From Sarcocystis neurona (Eukaryota > Apicomplexa > Conoidasida > Eucoccidiorida > Sarcocystidae): a stretch of 64,000 nucleotides of DNA. Below are positions 38,437-49,502 of this stretch, one piece after another. The notes below the pieces were generated by a model. It saw only the letters and a program-made list of their open reading frames with translations, was not told where the DNA came from and ran no database searches. Position 1 is the first letter of the stretch. Each line of letters opens with the position of its first letter. The position numbers were made by a program, and so were the translations under genes. The DNA lies in NCBI GenBank assembly GCA_000727475.1, contig KL647294.1, positions 1 through 64,000 of the forward strand. The letters are read 5' to 3'.

Positions 38437-41400
38437 GTAAGAACGAACCAGTGTAAACACACACACACAGACGAACACACAGCGACACAGGGTTAAGAGG
38501 GCCAGAGGGAGAGAAAGGGCCCGATGTTGGACACAGCAGTCTGGTGTGAAGCGCGAGAACAGGGACGCAGGCAGGGTTTTTTGTGTGCAGGACTCCACAG
38601 CAGTCGAAATGCTCTGCCTTGTCTCAAAGAGTAGGCCCAGCAAGACAGCGCGGTGTGACAGCGGCGGGCAGCACATCCTGCTATCTTGTTGAACAAGCTT
38701 GCTTCCGTGATTCTGATCTACTCACTCCGTTTTAGAAGGGGGGAAGGAGCAGCAGGTGCTGCTGCAGCTGGTGATAGATCGCAGCAGCAGCATCAAGCTG
38801 AAGGCGCAGCCCCACAACGCACGAGGCCCGCGTGCGTGAAACGAGCACAGGTCGCAGCAGCGCGGGTTGCTGCTGCAGCTGTTGCAGTAGCTGCCGCAAA
38901 TGTCCTACTGCTGCAGCTGCTGGTTACTCGGCACTGCACGCCGCTAGTGCTGTCTTTTTCGACTGACGTGGAGTGCTGCGTGCGTCTCTTCTGGCGTATC
39001 ACATCACACTGCTACGTCTAATATCGACCTCTCTCCCTGCTGCCCTCTGGCGTCTGTGTTTCGCTTTTCCTTCTGCTGCCTCTCCACCTCGTGCTGCTAA
39101 TCCTCCTCTCCATGCTGCCGTGGTTTCTATTGCAGTTGCCTTTCGTCTTCGTGCGTAGCGTGCTGCTATCGCGTCTTTTTTTCTGCTGGTGCTGGTGCTG
39201 TAGCTTCTTCACGTCTACTGTTGACCGTTGCCAATTTCCTTTGTTGATGTTGCTTGTTTTCTTCTTCCCTGCGTGCTGCCGAAGCACTTCTCTGATCCCC
39301 GCGGTTACTCGTGTGGCGGTTTCCTGTCGGCTCGACTTTCCCTGCCACATCTGGTGTTGCTGCAGCGACTGTTCTCGGTGTCTTCCTTGCTCTTTTTGAT
39401 ATCACTAGCGTGACGTGCCGACCCCTTACTCTGTGTTGTGTCCCGGGGGTGACGCGGTTTTGCTGATGCTTGCTCTTCATCTGTGACGCGTGATTATCAC
39501 GTTGGGAGTAGAGCGAGTGTTTACACGTGTAGAACGAGATCCGATAGCATTCGTCGGCCCTTCGTCGCCTGCGTATACCGGCTGTTGCAGCTGCTTCGGT
39601 CGCCTACGTTCCCTCTTTCGCTACTGCGGGTGCTGGTTTTCTCGTACCTGTCCATCTCTGCTGCTCTGCTGCTTCCCCGTATGCAGGCTGTGCTGTTGCT
39701 GCTTGATACCGGCGCCGCGTCCTCCTTGTCCCTTTCGTCCTGTGCTGCGACGCACGTATTTTGCTCCTGTGCCTTCTCCGTTTTCCCTGCTATTGCTGAC
39801 TCCTTGCTGGTGTTTGTCGCCCGGGGTTGGGGTCACGCGATCACCGCTGCGCTTGTCTTCCGCCGGTTCCCCTGCTGCTCCGCGTCTCGTCCTCTTGCTC
39901 CGCGTGCTTTTGCGGGCTCGCTGCTGCTGTTGCTTATCGCGTCGTCCTCTATGGGGCGAAAATCGTCCCTGTCCCTTGGTGCCGTCATCTGCGTCTGCCT
40001 TTTCTCTTCGTTCTGCAAATGGTGGGGCTGTTGCTGCTGCTTTTGCTGCATGCAGGCAGATGTTGCTCGAATGATTGAAGCTATGGGCGTCGACCGCGTG
40101 GTGGCGGTGGATCTCCATTGCGGCCAGATTCAGGGTTTCTTCGGGCCCCGCGTGCCCGTAGACAATTTAGAAGCGCAAATTATAGGACTGGAGTACTTCC
40201 AACACAAAAATCTGCAGAAGCCGGTGGTCGTCTCTCCCGATGCCGGGGGGGTTTACAGGTGACCCCACGCTGCTTTTTCTGCCACTCCGCTCACACAGAA
40301 ACGCGTAATTAGGCAAAGCTCTGAGTAGGGAGATGCATGTACGTCTGTGTCTACGTATGTATATGTGTATGTAAGAGGCTGTCTTCTCTCTGCACACCGA
40401 GTACACATATATACATATGTACGTGCACACGAGCAGGTACACACGTATGTCTGTAGAGGCTTTTATTTATCTGTATGTGAATCTGTAGCTCCGACTACCG
40501 TCCGTGCCCTACCGCATCCCTGTCTACGTAGGGAAGACGAACAGCGCTGTGTGTCTGTAGCTGTCCAGCAGTTCTTCTGAACCCTCGAAGGTGCTGCACT
40601 AACTTGAGCAGTTCTCTCCCTCCGTGTATATGTGTACACATGTATACACACAGTCAGGTGTGCACGTGTATCCTGAGTGAATGGCATGTTTTTGTGTGGG
40701 GTGTTTTTGGTGTCTCTCTCTCTGTGTCTACTTCTGCGTACGGGCTCACGTTTGCTTAGAGATGCATAACGGTACCGGTGTACGTGTACCTACGTGTGTA
40801 GGTGTGCCACCCTGTGTGTCCATATAAATTCGTGCACGAACGTGTTGTAGATATGCGGGTCAGGAGTTTCATCTCTATCAATATATTATACATAAATAGC
40901 CTCACAGAAGCGTGTAGCTGCGGCTGTCTGTTGGCACAGGCACATACACGTGCAATCGTAGACCGGTGGCTACACAACACGTCTACACATATATATATAT
41001 ATATACTTGTATGGATGTCTTATATGTGTATACAAGCGTATCGGACTACTGGCCGTCTGTCTCGGTATGACTATTCACGCTTCTGCATCAATAGGTACGT
41101 AGGTGGAGGAGCGCAAATTCAACACGTCTGCACACGTGTTGTGTGTGGGTACCGGGGGGTAGTGCTAGCGTGTGGGTTCCCACACAGGCCTAGGAGAGCA
41201 TACGCAGTTGTAGATGTATATACGTCGCCCCGCGTACTCGTACATGTGTACGTATGTATACATATGTGTGTATCTGGACTGGTGTGTCTGGCGTAGACGT
41301 ATCGATATTCGTCTTTTTCTGCTTCGGTGTGGACGAATAGGTTTTTGTTTCACCGAGTTTGGTTCTCTTCTTTTGATGTGCTGCTGCCGGGCCGGTCATC

Positions 41401-43763
41401 CCGCTGAGCAGAGCTCGGAAGTTTCAGGAGGGCCTGCTGGCGCGGGGGTATCGCGACTGTGGCATTGCGATGTTGATCAAGCAGCGGCTCCGTGCGAACG
41501 AAATTGAGCGAATGGATTTGGTGGGGTCGGTGGAGGGCTCCGACGTGATCATCGTTGACGATATGATTGATACGGCCGGCACGTTATGTGAAGCAGCAAG
41601 AGAACTGCGTGCCAAGGGGGCTCGCAGAGTCTTCGCCTTCGCCACCCACGGACTCTTCAGCGGCCCGGCCATCAACCGGATCGAATCTAGTCCGTTGGAG
41701 GAGGTTGTTGTTACCGACAGTATACAGGTGGGGACCCCAAAGTTGTCTCTAAAACAGTAAAAGTAGCGCTGTATACACATGTGTCTGAGAGCAGCATACG
41801 TGTGTCTATGTATCCAGAAGCCCACATATATGTATATGTAATGTATAAATATGTGTACGTGTGTCGTTGCAAGTGCCTCGGGTGCGTATGTCGCTGAGAA
41901 CAACTTACATGTACCTACGTATGCAGAGGCATATATATATATACATAAAATGTGTATGTATGTGTATGTGTGTCATCGTAAGTGTGTCTGATGCTTATGC
42001 CGTTGGGAGCAAGTTATGTGTACCTATATCTGCAGAGGCATATATATGCACATACACATATATATATACGTATATGTGCATATGTGTATGCACGAGCTTC
42101 TCTGTTTAGGGGAAGTATTTCGCACGTGTGGGGGAATAATTAAGGTATGTGTACGGTATTCGAACCTTAGCACCCAAGACGGGCCGTGTAATACAACCGC
42201 GTGGACTGCAGCCTGCGACGTCGACGTCACTTGTATATGAATGCGTGGAACTATATACACATGTGTCAAAACGCTTCCACATGTAAGTGTATGTGTATAC
42301 GTGTTGGTAGAAAAACGAAGGTAGAACGTATTTGCATATATATATATATATATATGTGTATATATATATATAAATAGATATGTGCACCTGCGCGCTGTTG
42401 TAGAGGTAGACGGATGAAAGTAGATCTCTGCGTGTGTTTGAACCGTGAATACGTGCGCACACACAACTCTCTACCCTTCTGTCTCTGTAGAACACCCTCT
42501 ATTCGCACGTCTGTGTATACCTGTGGCGGGACTCTTCTGTATAACAAGTTTATTATGAGTGAAAGACCGTCAGCGTAGAAGTCTGAAGTCGTCTGCCTGT
42601 GCTCTTTGCGAGTATACACATCTGTATAAATCTATATATATAGGTGTAAATGCACGTGCAGAACGGATGCGGACAAGCGCTTAGGCCTTTGTCTGATAAA
42701 AACTCGCACATACGTAAACATGTACAGTAGCATCCACCTACGTATTTACACTTGTGTGTATTTATATCTCTCTCCATACGTATATATCTAAATAACTATA
42801 CGTGAACATATGCAAGAGCATCCATGCACCTATTTACACATGTGTGTATCTATATCTATGTGTATATGTGTATACATGTGTACATATATATCTATATATC
42901 TATACGTGTATAGGCATACACACAAAACTACACAACAGCATCTCTACACGTGTACGTATGCGTATGTATCACGTATGCTTATAGGTGAACCGCCTCCCGG
43001 TGTGCTACTGCTGTTAACTGTATGCAGTTTGGCTGAAGAGGCAGTGGTAACGCACACGGGGAAGACAGTTGTCTGTGTATATATGTACACGTTGTATCCC
43101 TCTTCTATTGCGTATAAATCAGTGCATCTTTTAATATTTGTATACTCAACCCTTCTGTCTCTATACACATATTCACCTACGCAATTACATGCGCGCAAGT
43201 GGTTAAGACCGTGCGTGTATGTATATACATATATATATATATATATGTATGTATATGAGTACCGATCTCGGAACTGTATAGTAGTGGTCTCAGAAGCACG
43301 CTGTTGGGAACAAGGGCGCGAGGAAAAGACGCATGCAGGAACAAGTGATTCGAATCGCCCGGGTGCATGTACCTGCAGGGGGTGCCTCCGTAGACATATG
43401 TAACAAGAGGTCCGTGATGGTAAATGCTGTTTATACATATATATATGTATATATATATATACATATGTTAATGTGTAGAGAGTGACTGCTGCTGCAGCTG
43501 GTCCTGCTGGTGTTGTTGGTGTAGATGGATGATAGAGACCTGCGTATTAACGTAGATAGATCTAGAACGCGTAAACGAGTTGACGAAGATGAGGCCACTG
43601 CTGTTTTCTGCTTCTGCTCCTTCTGCTGCAGGCACGTCGTGAAGTGTTAAGTTGTCCACGCATCACTTCTCTGTCGATCAGCGTGCTGCTCGCAGATGCG
43701 ATCCGTCGCATCCACCAAAAAGAAAGTCTCAACGACCTGTTTATGGTCAAGTCTTGGCAGTAG
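36877..43763 (+). CDS. Ribose-phosphate pyrophosphokinase (PRPP synthetase), four exons
   Basis: The enzyme transfers pyrophosphate from ATP to ribose 5-phosphate, making PRPP for purine salvage, pyrimidine synthesis and NAD synthesis. Exons are 36,877-38,436, 40,056-40,258, 41,412-41,727 and 43,632-43,763. All introns are GT-AG and phases match (0, 2, 0), giving 736 residues. The catalytic core starts near residue 410: GNSNQPLA at 420, FADGE, the catalytic-loop YARQDRK, the metal/ribose motif [20 protein letters not shown], the PRPP loop [21 protein letters not shown], and the C-terminal [19 protein letters not shown]. The core, about 325 residues, has the normal family length. The first 400 residues are extra: hydrophobic and Arg-bearing at the start, a membrane-like segment near 117-134, then Ser/Ala/Arg/Gln-rich sequence. 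The start is the first ATG of the open frame. An upstream exon, or a later true start, is possible. Confidence 0.96.
38437..40055 (+). other. PRPS intron 1 (1,619 nt)
   Basis: It is bounded by GTAAGA and TGCATGCAG. It holds a short CA-rich tract near 38,456-38,482, CAG/CTG clusters at 38,745-38,930 and a long T/C-rich stretch at about 39,000-40,050. Several frames are open across it because of the CTG/TGC bias, but none adds core sequence. Confidence 0.88.
40056..40258 (+). CDS. PRPS exon 2 (metal/ribose-phosphate-binding region)
   Basis: It begins [11 protein letters not shown] directly after the acceptor CAG and ends in SPDAGGVY plus the first two bases of an Arg codon. It holds [19 protein letters not shown]. 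Relative to the common bacterial and animal form (GFFDIPVDN) there are two additional residues between GFF and PVDN, and Cys after DLH. From memory this resembles the version in other protist enzymes. Confidence 0.95.
40259..41411 (+). other. PRPS intron 2 (1,153 nt), alternating TG/TA/CA sequence
   Basis: It is bounded by GTGACC and GAGCAG. It is dominated by strict pyrimidine-purine alternation, for example 40,352-40,373, 40,401-40,430, 40,623-40,652 and 41,239-41,273, and a (TA)n run at about 40,988-41,006. Confidence 0.88.
41412..41727 (+). CDS. PRPS exon 3 (PRPP-binding loop)
   Basis: It starts with the third base of the split Arg codon, then ARKFQEGLL, and contains [14 protein letters not shown], the PRPP-binding [16 protein letters not shown] and [10 protein letters not shown]. 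It ends VVTDSIQ at the donor ACAG|GTGGGG, phase 0. Reading through the donor adds only nine unrelated codons before a stop at 41,758, so a further exon is required for the C-terminus. Confidence 0.95.
41781..42070. repeat. Three diverged tandem units (about 100 bp) in PRPS intron 3
   Basis: Each unit has a TGTGTCTGA- or TGCCTCGGG-type start, then GAG(A/C)(A/G)CA, then an (A/T)C(T/C)ATGTA/TACCTACGTA segment, then CAGAGGCATATATAT or its variant. The units lie at about 41,781-41,870, 41,873-41,980 and 41,982-42,070. Confidence 0.75.
42038..42094. repeat. 57-nt strictly alternating purine-pyrimidine tract
   Basis: Every base alternates purine and pyrimidine from GCATATATATGCACATAC through to GTATGCACG, without being one simple dinucleotide repeat. 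Such tracts favour left-handed Z-DNA under negative supercoiling (established for CG/CA-rich alternation, weaker for TA). Confidence 0.85.
42712..42858. repeat. Direct 58-bp repeat pair in PRPS intron 3
   Basis: ACGTAAACATGTACAGTAGC.. at 42,712-42,769 matches ACGTGAACATATGCAAGAGC.. at 42,800-42,858. Both continue through CATCCA, TATTTACAC and TGTGTGTAT to TATATCT. Confidence 0.8.
43632..43763 (+). CDS. PRPS exon 4 (C-terminal helix and stop)
   Basis: This short exon, not evident as an ATG-started frame, encodes [11 protein letters not shown], then [19 protein letters not shown] and a stop at 43,761-43,763. The spacing between TDSI (exon 3) and CPRI here is 12 residues including the Ile, the same as in bacterial PRPS (TDTI to CPKI), which fixes the splice. 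It restores a full-length C-terminus. Confidence 0.92.
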   Translation, partial: ARREVLSCPRITSLSISVLLADAIRRIHQKESLNDLFMVKSWQ

Positions 43764-45313
43764 ATCCACCCCCTGATACTCGTGCTACCCGTTGTTCTCT
43801 TTTACTACATATATTCACATACACGTGTGTAAGGACGCCCGTGGGTTGTGTACCTATTTTGCAAACGCACACCTAGGAAGAGAGACGGACATTTGTATAT
43901 ATGTGTGTGTGTGTGTCCCCGTGTGCACATGTTGGATGCACCACGCGGTAGAGAAATCTCTATAGATGTACGTATACGACTGTTCGTATGTATACACATA
44001 TGTATATGTACATGGGTGTAGTTAGATGTAAACGTGTACGCAGAGACTTGTCAGACTCCACGCATTATGGAAGCAAGCCGCAGAGTGAGTCGCCATTCGA
44101 CCTCTCCCGCATGTACGGCTGTACGAACACCGCTTTGTTGCGACGTTCGCGAAGGCCTGTACATACAACGCACTGGAATATAAACATTTACTAAACGGTC
44201 CCTATCTAATATACTCCTACGTATATTTACGTGCATGGACAGATACGTACCTGTAGGTGTATTTAGTGTAGGACTTCTTTTTGTCTGTAGTTGTCTGCAT
44301 ACGCAGAGCGCTGCCGAGCGAAAGAGGCAGGTCCTCCTGTGCAGTCGCCCTTGCCGAAAGGAGATCTTATGGTAGTGACTCAAGCAGCGAGCAGATGTGG
44401 CCGCGTCTACTGTGCGGCAAGTGTGACAAAGCGACGCGTCGCGAGACTGCAGGATGTTTCACACTCGCTGCTTCAAACAGCGTGTCTGTGCTTGTCACGC
44501 GTGCTGCGGAGGACGCATCATTCCGTCTCCTAAGTGGACCCATAGCACTTGCCTTTGTTTTTACTACGGACAGCACGAAGAAGAACAGACGAAGACGCGT
44601 TACATTTGCACAAATGGGCGTTATATGCCCCTGGGCCCACACGTTGTTAAAAATTTTTCTGCGTGTGTGACGTCCTTCTCCGGGAGGTACACCTGTATGG
44701 GTCTTTCTTCCCAAGGGGCCCGCCATGCAGCAGACGCCGTGGCACGGGTTGTTTCCTTGCCGCGGCTACGGAGACGCATGCTTGCATTTCTGCGGTCGCC
44801 TAAGGAGGAGACTACCCTATCTCGTTTCCCTGTTTATCTCGGCGTATAGCTGATGTATATCAACGCGCAAAAAGAATTGTACGTACGTTTAGGTGTGTAT
44901 GTGTGTATTCGTGGGGGGTAACACTTGTAGAAATGTGACGCAGGTGTTGCTAGCCGGTGGTTTTTCGTAGTAGATAATGTATGGTTACGTCTTTGTTAAT
45001 ATGCCGTGTCAGCAGCACGCTGTCCTGAGCACTCCTGAGTAGAGGGCATGTCTTTTCACCTTCGCGTGGATATGTGTGCAAAGCATCTGCACACAGATTC
45101 ACACCACTGTGTATGCTTGTACTTGTGTGTATCGATGGCTCTCCGCGTGACATTTCTGTGAAGGCTCGTGGTCGTGTTCACGGCTCGCGTATGTGCAAAA
45201 GCTTCTTTCAGTATTTCATTGGCTCCAGAGTAGTACGTACTTCACGCTTTATATCCACGTGTTATACAACTGTGTACGTGTGTCAGAGTGTATATGTGTA
45301 TGCGTCCTGACGC
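43764..45313. other. PRPS downstream spacer, no supported gene
   Basis: It contains TG/TA alternating tracts (43,897-43,915, 43,988-44,012) and then ordinary sequence. Overlapping frames of 110-131 codons on both strands at 44,050-44,850 have no recognised motif. The PRPS 3' untranslated region must lie at the start. Confidence 0.5.
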
Positions 45314-45352
<39 letters not shown>

Positions 45353-45765
45353 NNNNNNNNNNNNNNNNNNNNNNNNNNNNNNNNNNNNNNNNNNNNNNNN
45401 NNNNNNNNNNNNNNNNNNNNNNNNNNNNNNNNNNNNNNNNNNNNNNNNNNNNNNNNNNNNNNNNNNNNNNNNNNNNNNNNNNNNNNNNNNNNNNNNNNNN
45501 NNNNNNNNNNNNNNNNNNNNNNNNNNNNNNNNNNNNNNNNNNNNNNNNNNNNNNNNNNNNNNNNNNNNNNNNNNNNNNNNNNNNNNNNNNNNNNNNNNNN
45601 NNNNNNNNNNNNNNNNNNNNNNNNNNNNNNNNNNNNNNNNNNNNNNNNNNNNNNNNNNNNNNNNNNNNNNNNNNNNNNNNNNNNNNNNNNNNNNNNNNNN
45701 NNNNNNNNNNNNNNNNNNNNNNNNNNNNNNNNNNNNNNNNNNNNNNNNNNNNNNNNNNNNNNNAC

Positions 45766-45806
<41 letters not shown>
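45314..45806. repeat. (TA)n microsatellite interrupted by an assembly gap
   Basis: TA runs at 45,314-45,352 and 45,769-45,806 flank 411 N (45,353-45,763). The gap is best read as unresolved TA repeat of uncertain length. Confidence 0.95.
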
Positions 45807-45810
<4 letters not shown>

Positions 45811-48800
45811 ACGTACACAGCACCTGCGCAGTAGGGCAGTCCTGCGTGTTAAAAGTGCATATGTACGTATGTGTACCTGCACCACGCTCACAAACGTAGA
45901 TCGTTATACATATATATGTATGCAGCTCTTGGTGGCAGATGCGTGAACGCACGTGCCATTGATAAGTCCTCCCGTATCCAGGGAGGCGTTTCTACGTGTA
46001 ACACTCCGGCGGAGACAGGTGTTCTTGTTCCGCTTGAACATTTACCCGGGACAGGTGAACACGTGTTTGGGAAGAGAGACACACCAGGCAACCTTGGTGG
46101 CCACAATTGCTGCTCCTCGTGCTTGCACGCTGAAAAGTACTGGTTTGACGCTCCGTCTTCCGCGCACAAAGAATTATTGCCACTGGTTCGTGCATGGTGT
46201 AGGTGTTTTGCCGCAGTTCAGTTGATACACACCTGCAGACGGGGTATAAGTATATACATGTATATTTTATTTATACATATAAATATATATGTAATTTATT
46301 CACAACCAGGGTGAAACGTGCTCCCACGAAGTTAAAGAAAGATGAAAGAAGCACGTCACCTGTGCATGCGTCAAAAAGAGGAAGGAAACACAGTCCGCTG
46401 TGTCTTCATTGCCAAGCAATATTCGTCAGCTGCAGGTGTCGTGTACAAGTGAAGAACAAACTACGCATATGTGTATACACCACAAATATGTATACCTGCT
46501 CGTGTGTCTATCTGCAAACATACGAATGCACAAAAGGGACACACAATAACAAGAAGAGGAGAAAGGTGACGCAGGGTTTATCGCAAAATCGTCTTACTGT
46601 CCGCGCCTGCTACATCAATTTGCTAGTGGATGCAGCACAGACACGCTTTTACACGCTGGAGCCAAACAGAATCTCGAGGGAACTCAGGCGCCTCCGTTGT
46701 TCTCCTTCAACTCTAAAATCAGCATTACAAGGGTAGAATTGCGTACTCAGGAAACTGCTTCCCCTACACGGCTTTGCGCAACATTCTAGCGCTGCCGACG
46801 TCAGCAGCCGTTCCCTAACATGTTTGTGTGTGTATGTGTACACATACACGAAATGGAAGTATGCAGCACCACCAGGGAATACGTAGGTGGCAACCACCAA
46901 CAGCCTTGTTTACAACGGCTGCTACGGAGGAAAGCAGGGGTTTATCCCTCCTACACATTTGAGACAGTACCGCGTTTATGTATACCTTACCGAGTGGGCG
47001 GTAATATGATGCGCGAATCTTGAGCACTATTTTCTTGGCTCCTGCACACAACGGGGCGGTCTGCAGAATGCATGTTCGTCCTTCACGGATGCACGGGGTC
47101 GGATAGGAGCTGGCGATTACATATATTTTGCCGCGCGGGAGACTACGGCAACAGATGTCAGCTGTGCGATGTGTACGCACCACCAAACAACGCACTCTCT
47201 CGACGTTTCTGGACTGTACAGTCCACACAAGCGCTCCGAAACGGCAGCTTCATATATGCGTTTGCCATCATTTGATGTTGCGAGGTGCTGCTGCTGAGAA
47301 TTCTTCCTAGTTATTGTACGCTGCATGCTCAGAGCTACCGAGGAGATTCCCTGCTTCTACGTTTCATCCCTCGATGGAGAACTGACAAACGTCCACTCGA
47401 AACATTTCTCGCCTTCCATCCGTTCGAGCGCTGGAAGGATAATTGTCACTGATGGCGCACCAGTGCTTTAATTGGAAGCAGCCGTTCCCCGCCATATACG
47501 TGAATGTGGTTTCGCCGTGCTTCAATTTGTTTGATTTCGTAGAACTCTACATCCCGGAGAGGGGAAGCAGAATATTGTGCAAAGATCTCAATAATGTCAC
47601 TTTGTCCAGTGACCGTTATTTGAAGTGGCATCTCCACTTCAATGCAGCACATGTGTCGTGACACTTTAAGGCTGAGGCTCACAAAAAAAACTTCTAGATG
47701 CACGCCACGCAAGTGAGTAGAAGCGAGTTGGTTTAGTATTTCGCTGCAGCACGGAAAAAACTAATTCTGAAGGGGAGGAGTGCTCGACATACGAACTTGT
47801 GATGCCTGTCGAACTTCAACTGCTTTCATCGATGCACAAGGCCGCTATTCCGGCATGTCTCCCGTTGTGTTCACCCGAAGTATACCTGTGCCAGGGCGCT
47901 CAGCCCCTGTCTGACTAAGTAGTCAGGTATCGCCGTCACGCTAGTGTTGGTCTGCAAGCGGCCAAAGCAGATGGCCAGCTTTTATGTGCCACACACTAGT
48001 GGCCGCGAGGTTCAAGGACACTTCGTTGTGTTGGACACACCCATAGAGCTTAACTGGCCGGCGTGTACAGCGCGCTAGCGAATGTACAAGTGTCAGTAGT
48101 GGAGGTAACTAATTGCCGTGCCGTGCACAGCCCCGAGAATCATGAACACCAGACGATACACTGAACACTCGCGCTTACGCCAACGTCGAGGACATAAGGA
48201 TTCTACGTGCCCGTCGATGGCTGCGTGGTCATATATGTTTTCTTGTTTCAGCTTCGATCACAAGAACAGGAGGAGCGCTGCCACACCCCGCAAGGCGGAG
48301 AAGGGGGGAAGCGAGCAGTTCCGTCCGTACGACTATGGATTCCTACGTATGCGACCGCATCTGTATGGTGTTACTGCCGCTTGTAGGCTCATGTATGCAT
48401 TCCTCTTCCTTCGTTTCAAGCCTCACGCCAAAACAAGGATCGAGTCGCATTCTGTTCCCACCTGCCCTGCGCAGGTGTTGTCTCTGCCGCAACGGGGAAT
48501 CTGCGCTGTCCCCGTGAACACACTGCAATGTCAGCTGCATGTCAGCAAACCTCGATCACGCATCAGTATCCTTCACTTCTTGTTGACCACTCCTGCCGGA
48601 GTGCGCCGAACAGAGATCATGCCTTCACGCGGACGCTTCAGTATTGCGGTCATCAAACAGTCAGTGGAAGAGCTGGAGAGCCACCTCCTGTATTTGTTCC
48701 CTTTGAAATCCTTAGTATTTTTTTTTCAGTAGGACCGCACACGCCCGAAGCGGAAGCAATGTGATTCAGGGCTGCTTAAAATACCAAGAGATATCCCACT

Positions 48801-49502
48801 GTAGAAATCATTCACAGTAAGGTATGCATTGCCGAAAAGAAGAATACCTCTATCTTTAGTGCAGCAGCTGCACGAGAGGGGATTTACACGAAGTGTGTAC
48901 TATGCATCCTGCATCACTTGGATGCGCTTCTGTCGCAGTGGGACTGGCGCAGGCGCCCTATGACACTCACGAAATTATTATACGCAAAGATTGACTGGGC
49001 CACGGAGGGTGGCACGCAATGTGTCGCTTTCCTGTCTTACTAGAAACAGGTAGCCGCTCAAGCGGCTGTTGCGAATTTCGCGTGATCGAAGAGGTCTGTA
49101 CACAGTGTTCAGCTAATAGGCACTAACGAGAGTCTCATCTTGGCGGCAAACGCAGTGAGTACAGGAGCAATTGCAGAGGCAAATAGAGCGCCGAAAGCGT
49201 TTGATTAAAGGATGATATTGTAGCATGCCCGCCGGACGCCTACACGGAATGCTAAAAGCCGGCTTGGGAGCGTTTGTAGAGTCAAACCTGGGCTCAAGTC
49301 CAAAACACCTCTCTAACTGCCTGTGAAATCCTGTCCCCTTCACCCTACCAAGGTGGAAAGATGAGCCGCAACGAAGCCCCCTCCGAATAATGCTTCCACT
49401 TTGTAGGATCTTCTTTCGACCTAGATTTTCTGCCTTCGCGTTGATGCTTTGCGGAACTACGCTCACGCCAGGATGCAGCACGAATGTGCAGTGGTACTGT
49501 CG
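45807..49502. other. Spacer with only weak open frames
   Basis: The longest frame is 204 codons (48,118-48,732, plus), listed separately. Others are 177 codons (46,203-46,736, plus) and a pair of opposing frames at 47,443-47,712. None has a recognised domain. Simple repeats are sparse from 46.6 to 49.5 kb, so this block resembles the left region in composition. Confidence 0.5.
48118..48732 (+). CDS. Hypothetical 204-codon open frame
   Basis: This ATG-started frame is somewhat longer than I would expect by chance in this window. It has no recognised domain, signal peptide or homopolymer run. Its middle is basic (HKNRRSAATPRKAEKGG) and its end hydrophobic (LLYLFPLKSLVFFF). There are no neighbours to suggest a role. 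It may be a single-exon gene, part of a decayed gene, or chance. Confidence 0.2.
   Translation: MPCTAPRIMNTRRYTEHSRLRQRRGHKDSTCPSMAAWSYMFSCFSFDHKNRRSAATPRKAEKGGSEQFRPYDYGFLRMRPHLYGVTAACRLMYAFLFLRFKPHAKTRIESHSVPTCPAQVLSLPQRGICAVPVNTLQCQLHVSKPRSRISILHFLLTTPAGVRRTEIMPSRGRFSIAVIKQSVEELESHLLYLFPLKSLVFFFQ

Larger units (their letters stand above)
41728..43631 (+). other. PRPS intron 3 (1,904 nt), repeat-filled
   Basis: It is bounded by GTGGGG and TTCTGCTGCAG. It contains three diverged tandem units of about 100 bp (41,781-42,070), a pair of 58-bp units (42,712-42,769 and 42,800-42,858), and very long alternating pyrimidine-purine tracts (42,038-42,094, 42,857-42,891, 43,211-43,257, 43,432-43,468). 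Confidence 0.85.

Noticed and set aside
37864..38676. Minus-strand 270-codon frame over PRPS exon 1
   Set aside because: It is a shadow of the confidently identified PRPS core on the plus strand.
39483..40055. Plus-strand frame running into PRPS exon 2, suggesting a longer exon
   Set aside because: The core sequence continues exactly from exon 1 (PISA) to ADVARM with consensus splice sites; the upstream part is Leu/Ser/Cys-rich intron sequence.
40345..43470. CRISPR-like array from regularly recurring TG/TA motifs
   Set aside because: The motifs are low-complexity alternating DNA with no constant repeat and unique spacers, in eukaryotic introns.
45193..45952. Long open frames across the TA repeat and N gap
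   Set aside because: Tyr-Ile dipeptides and X only; artefacts.
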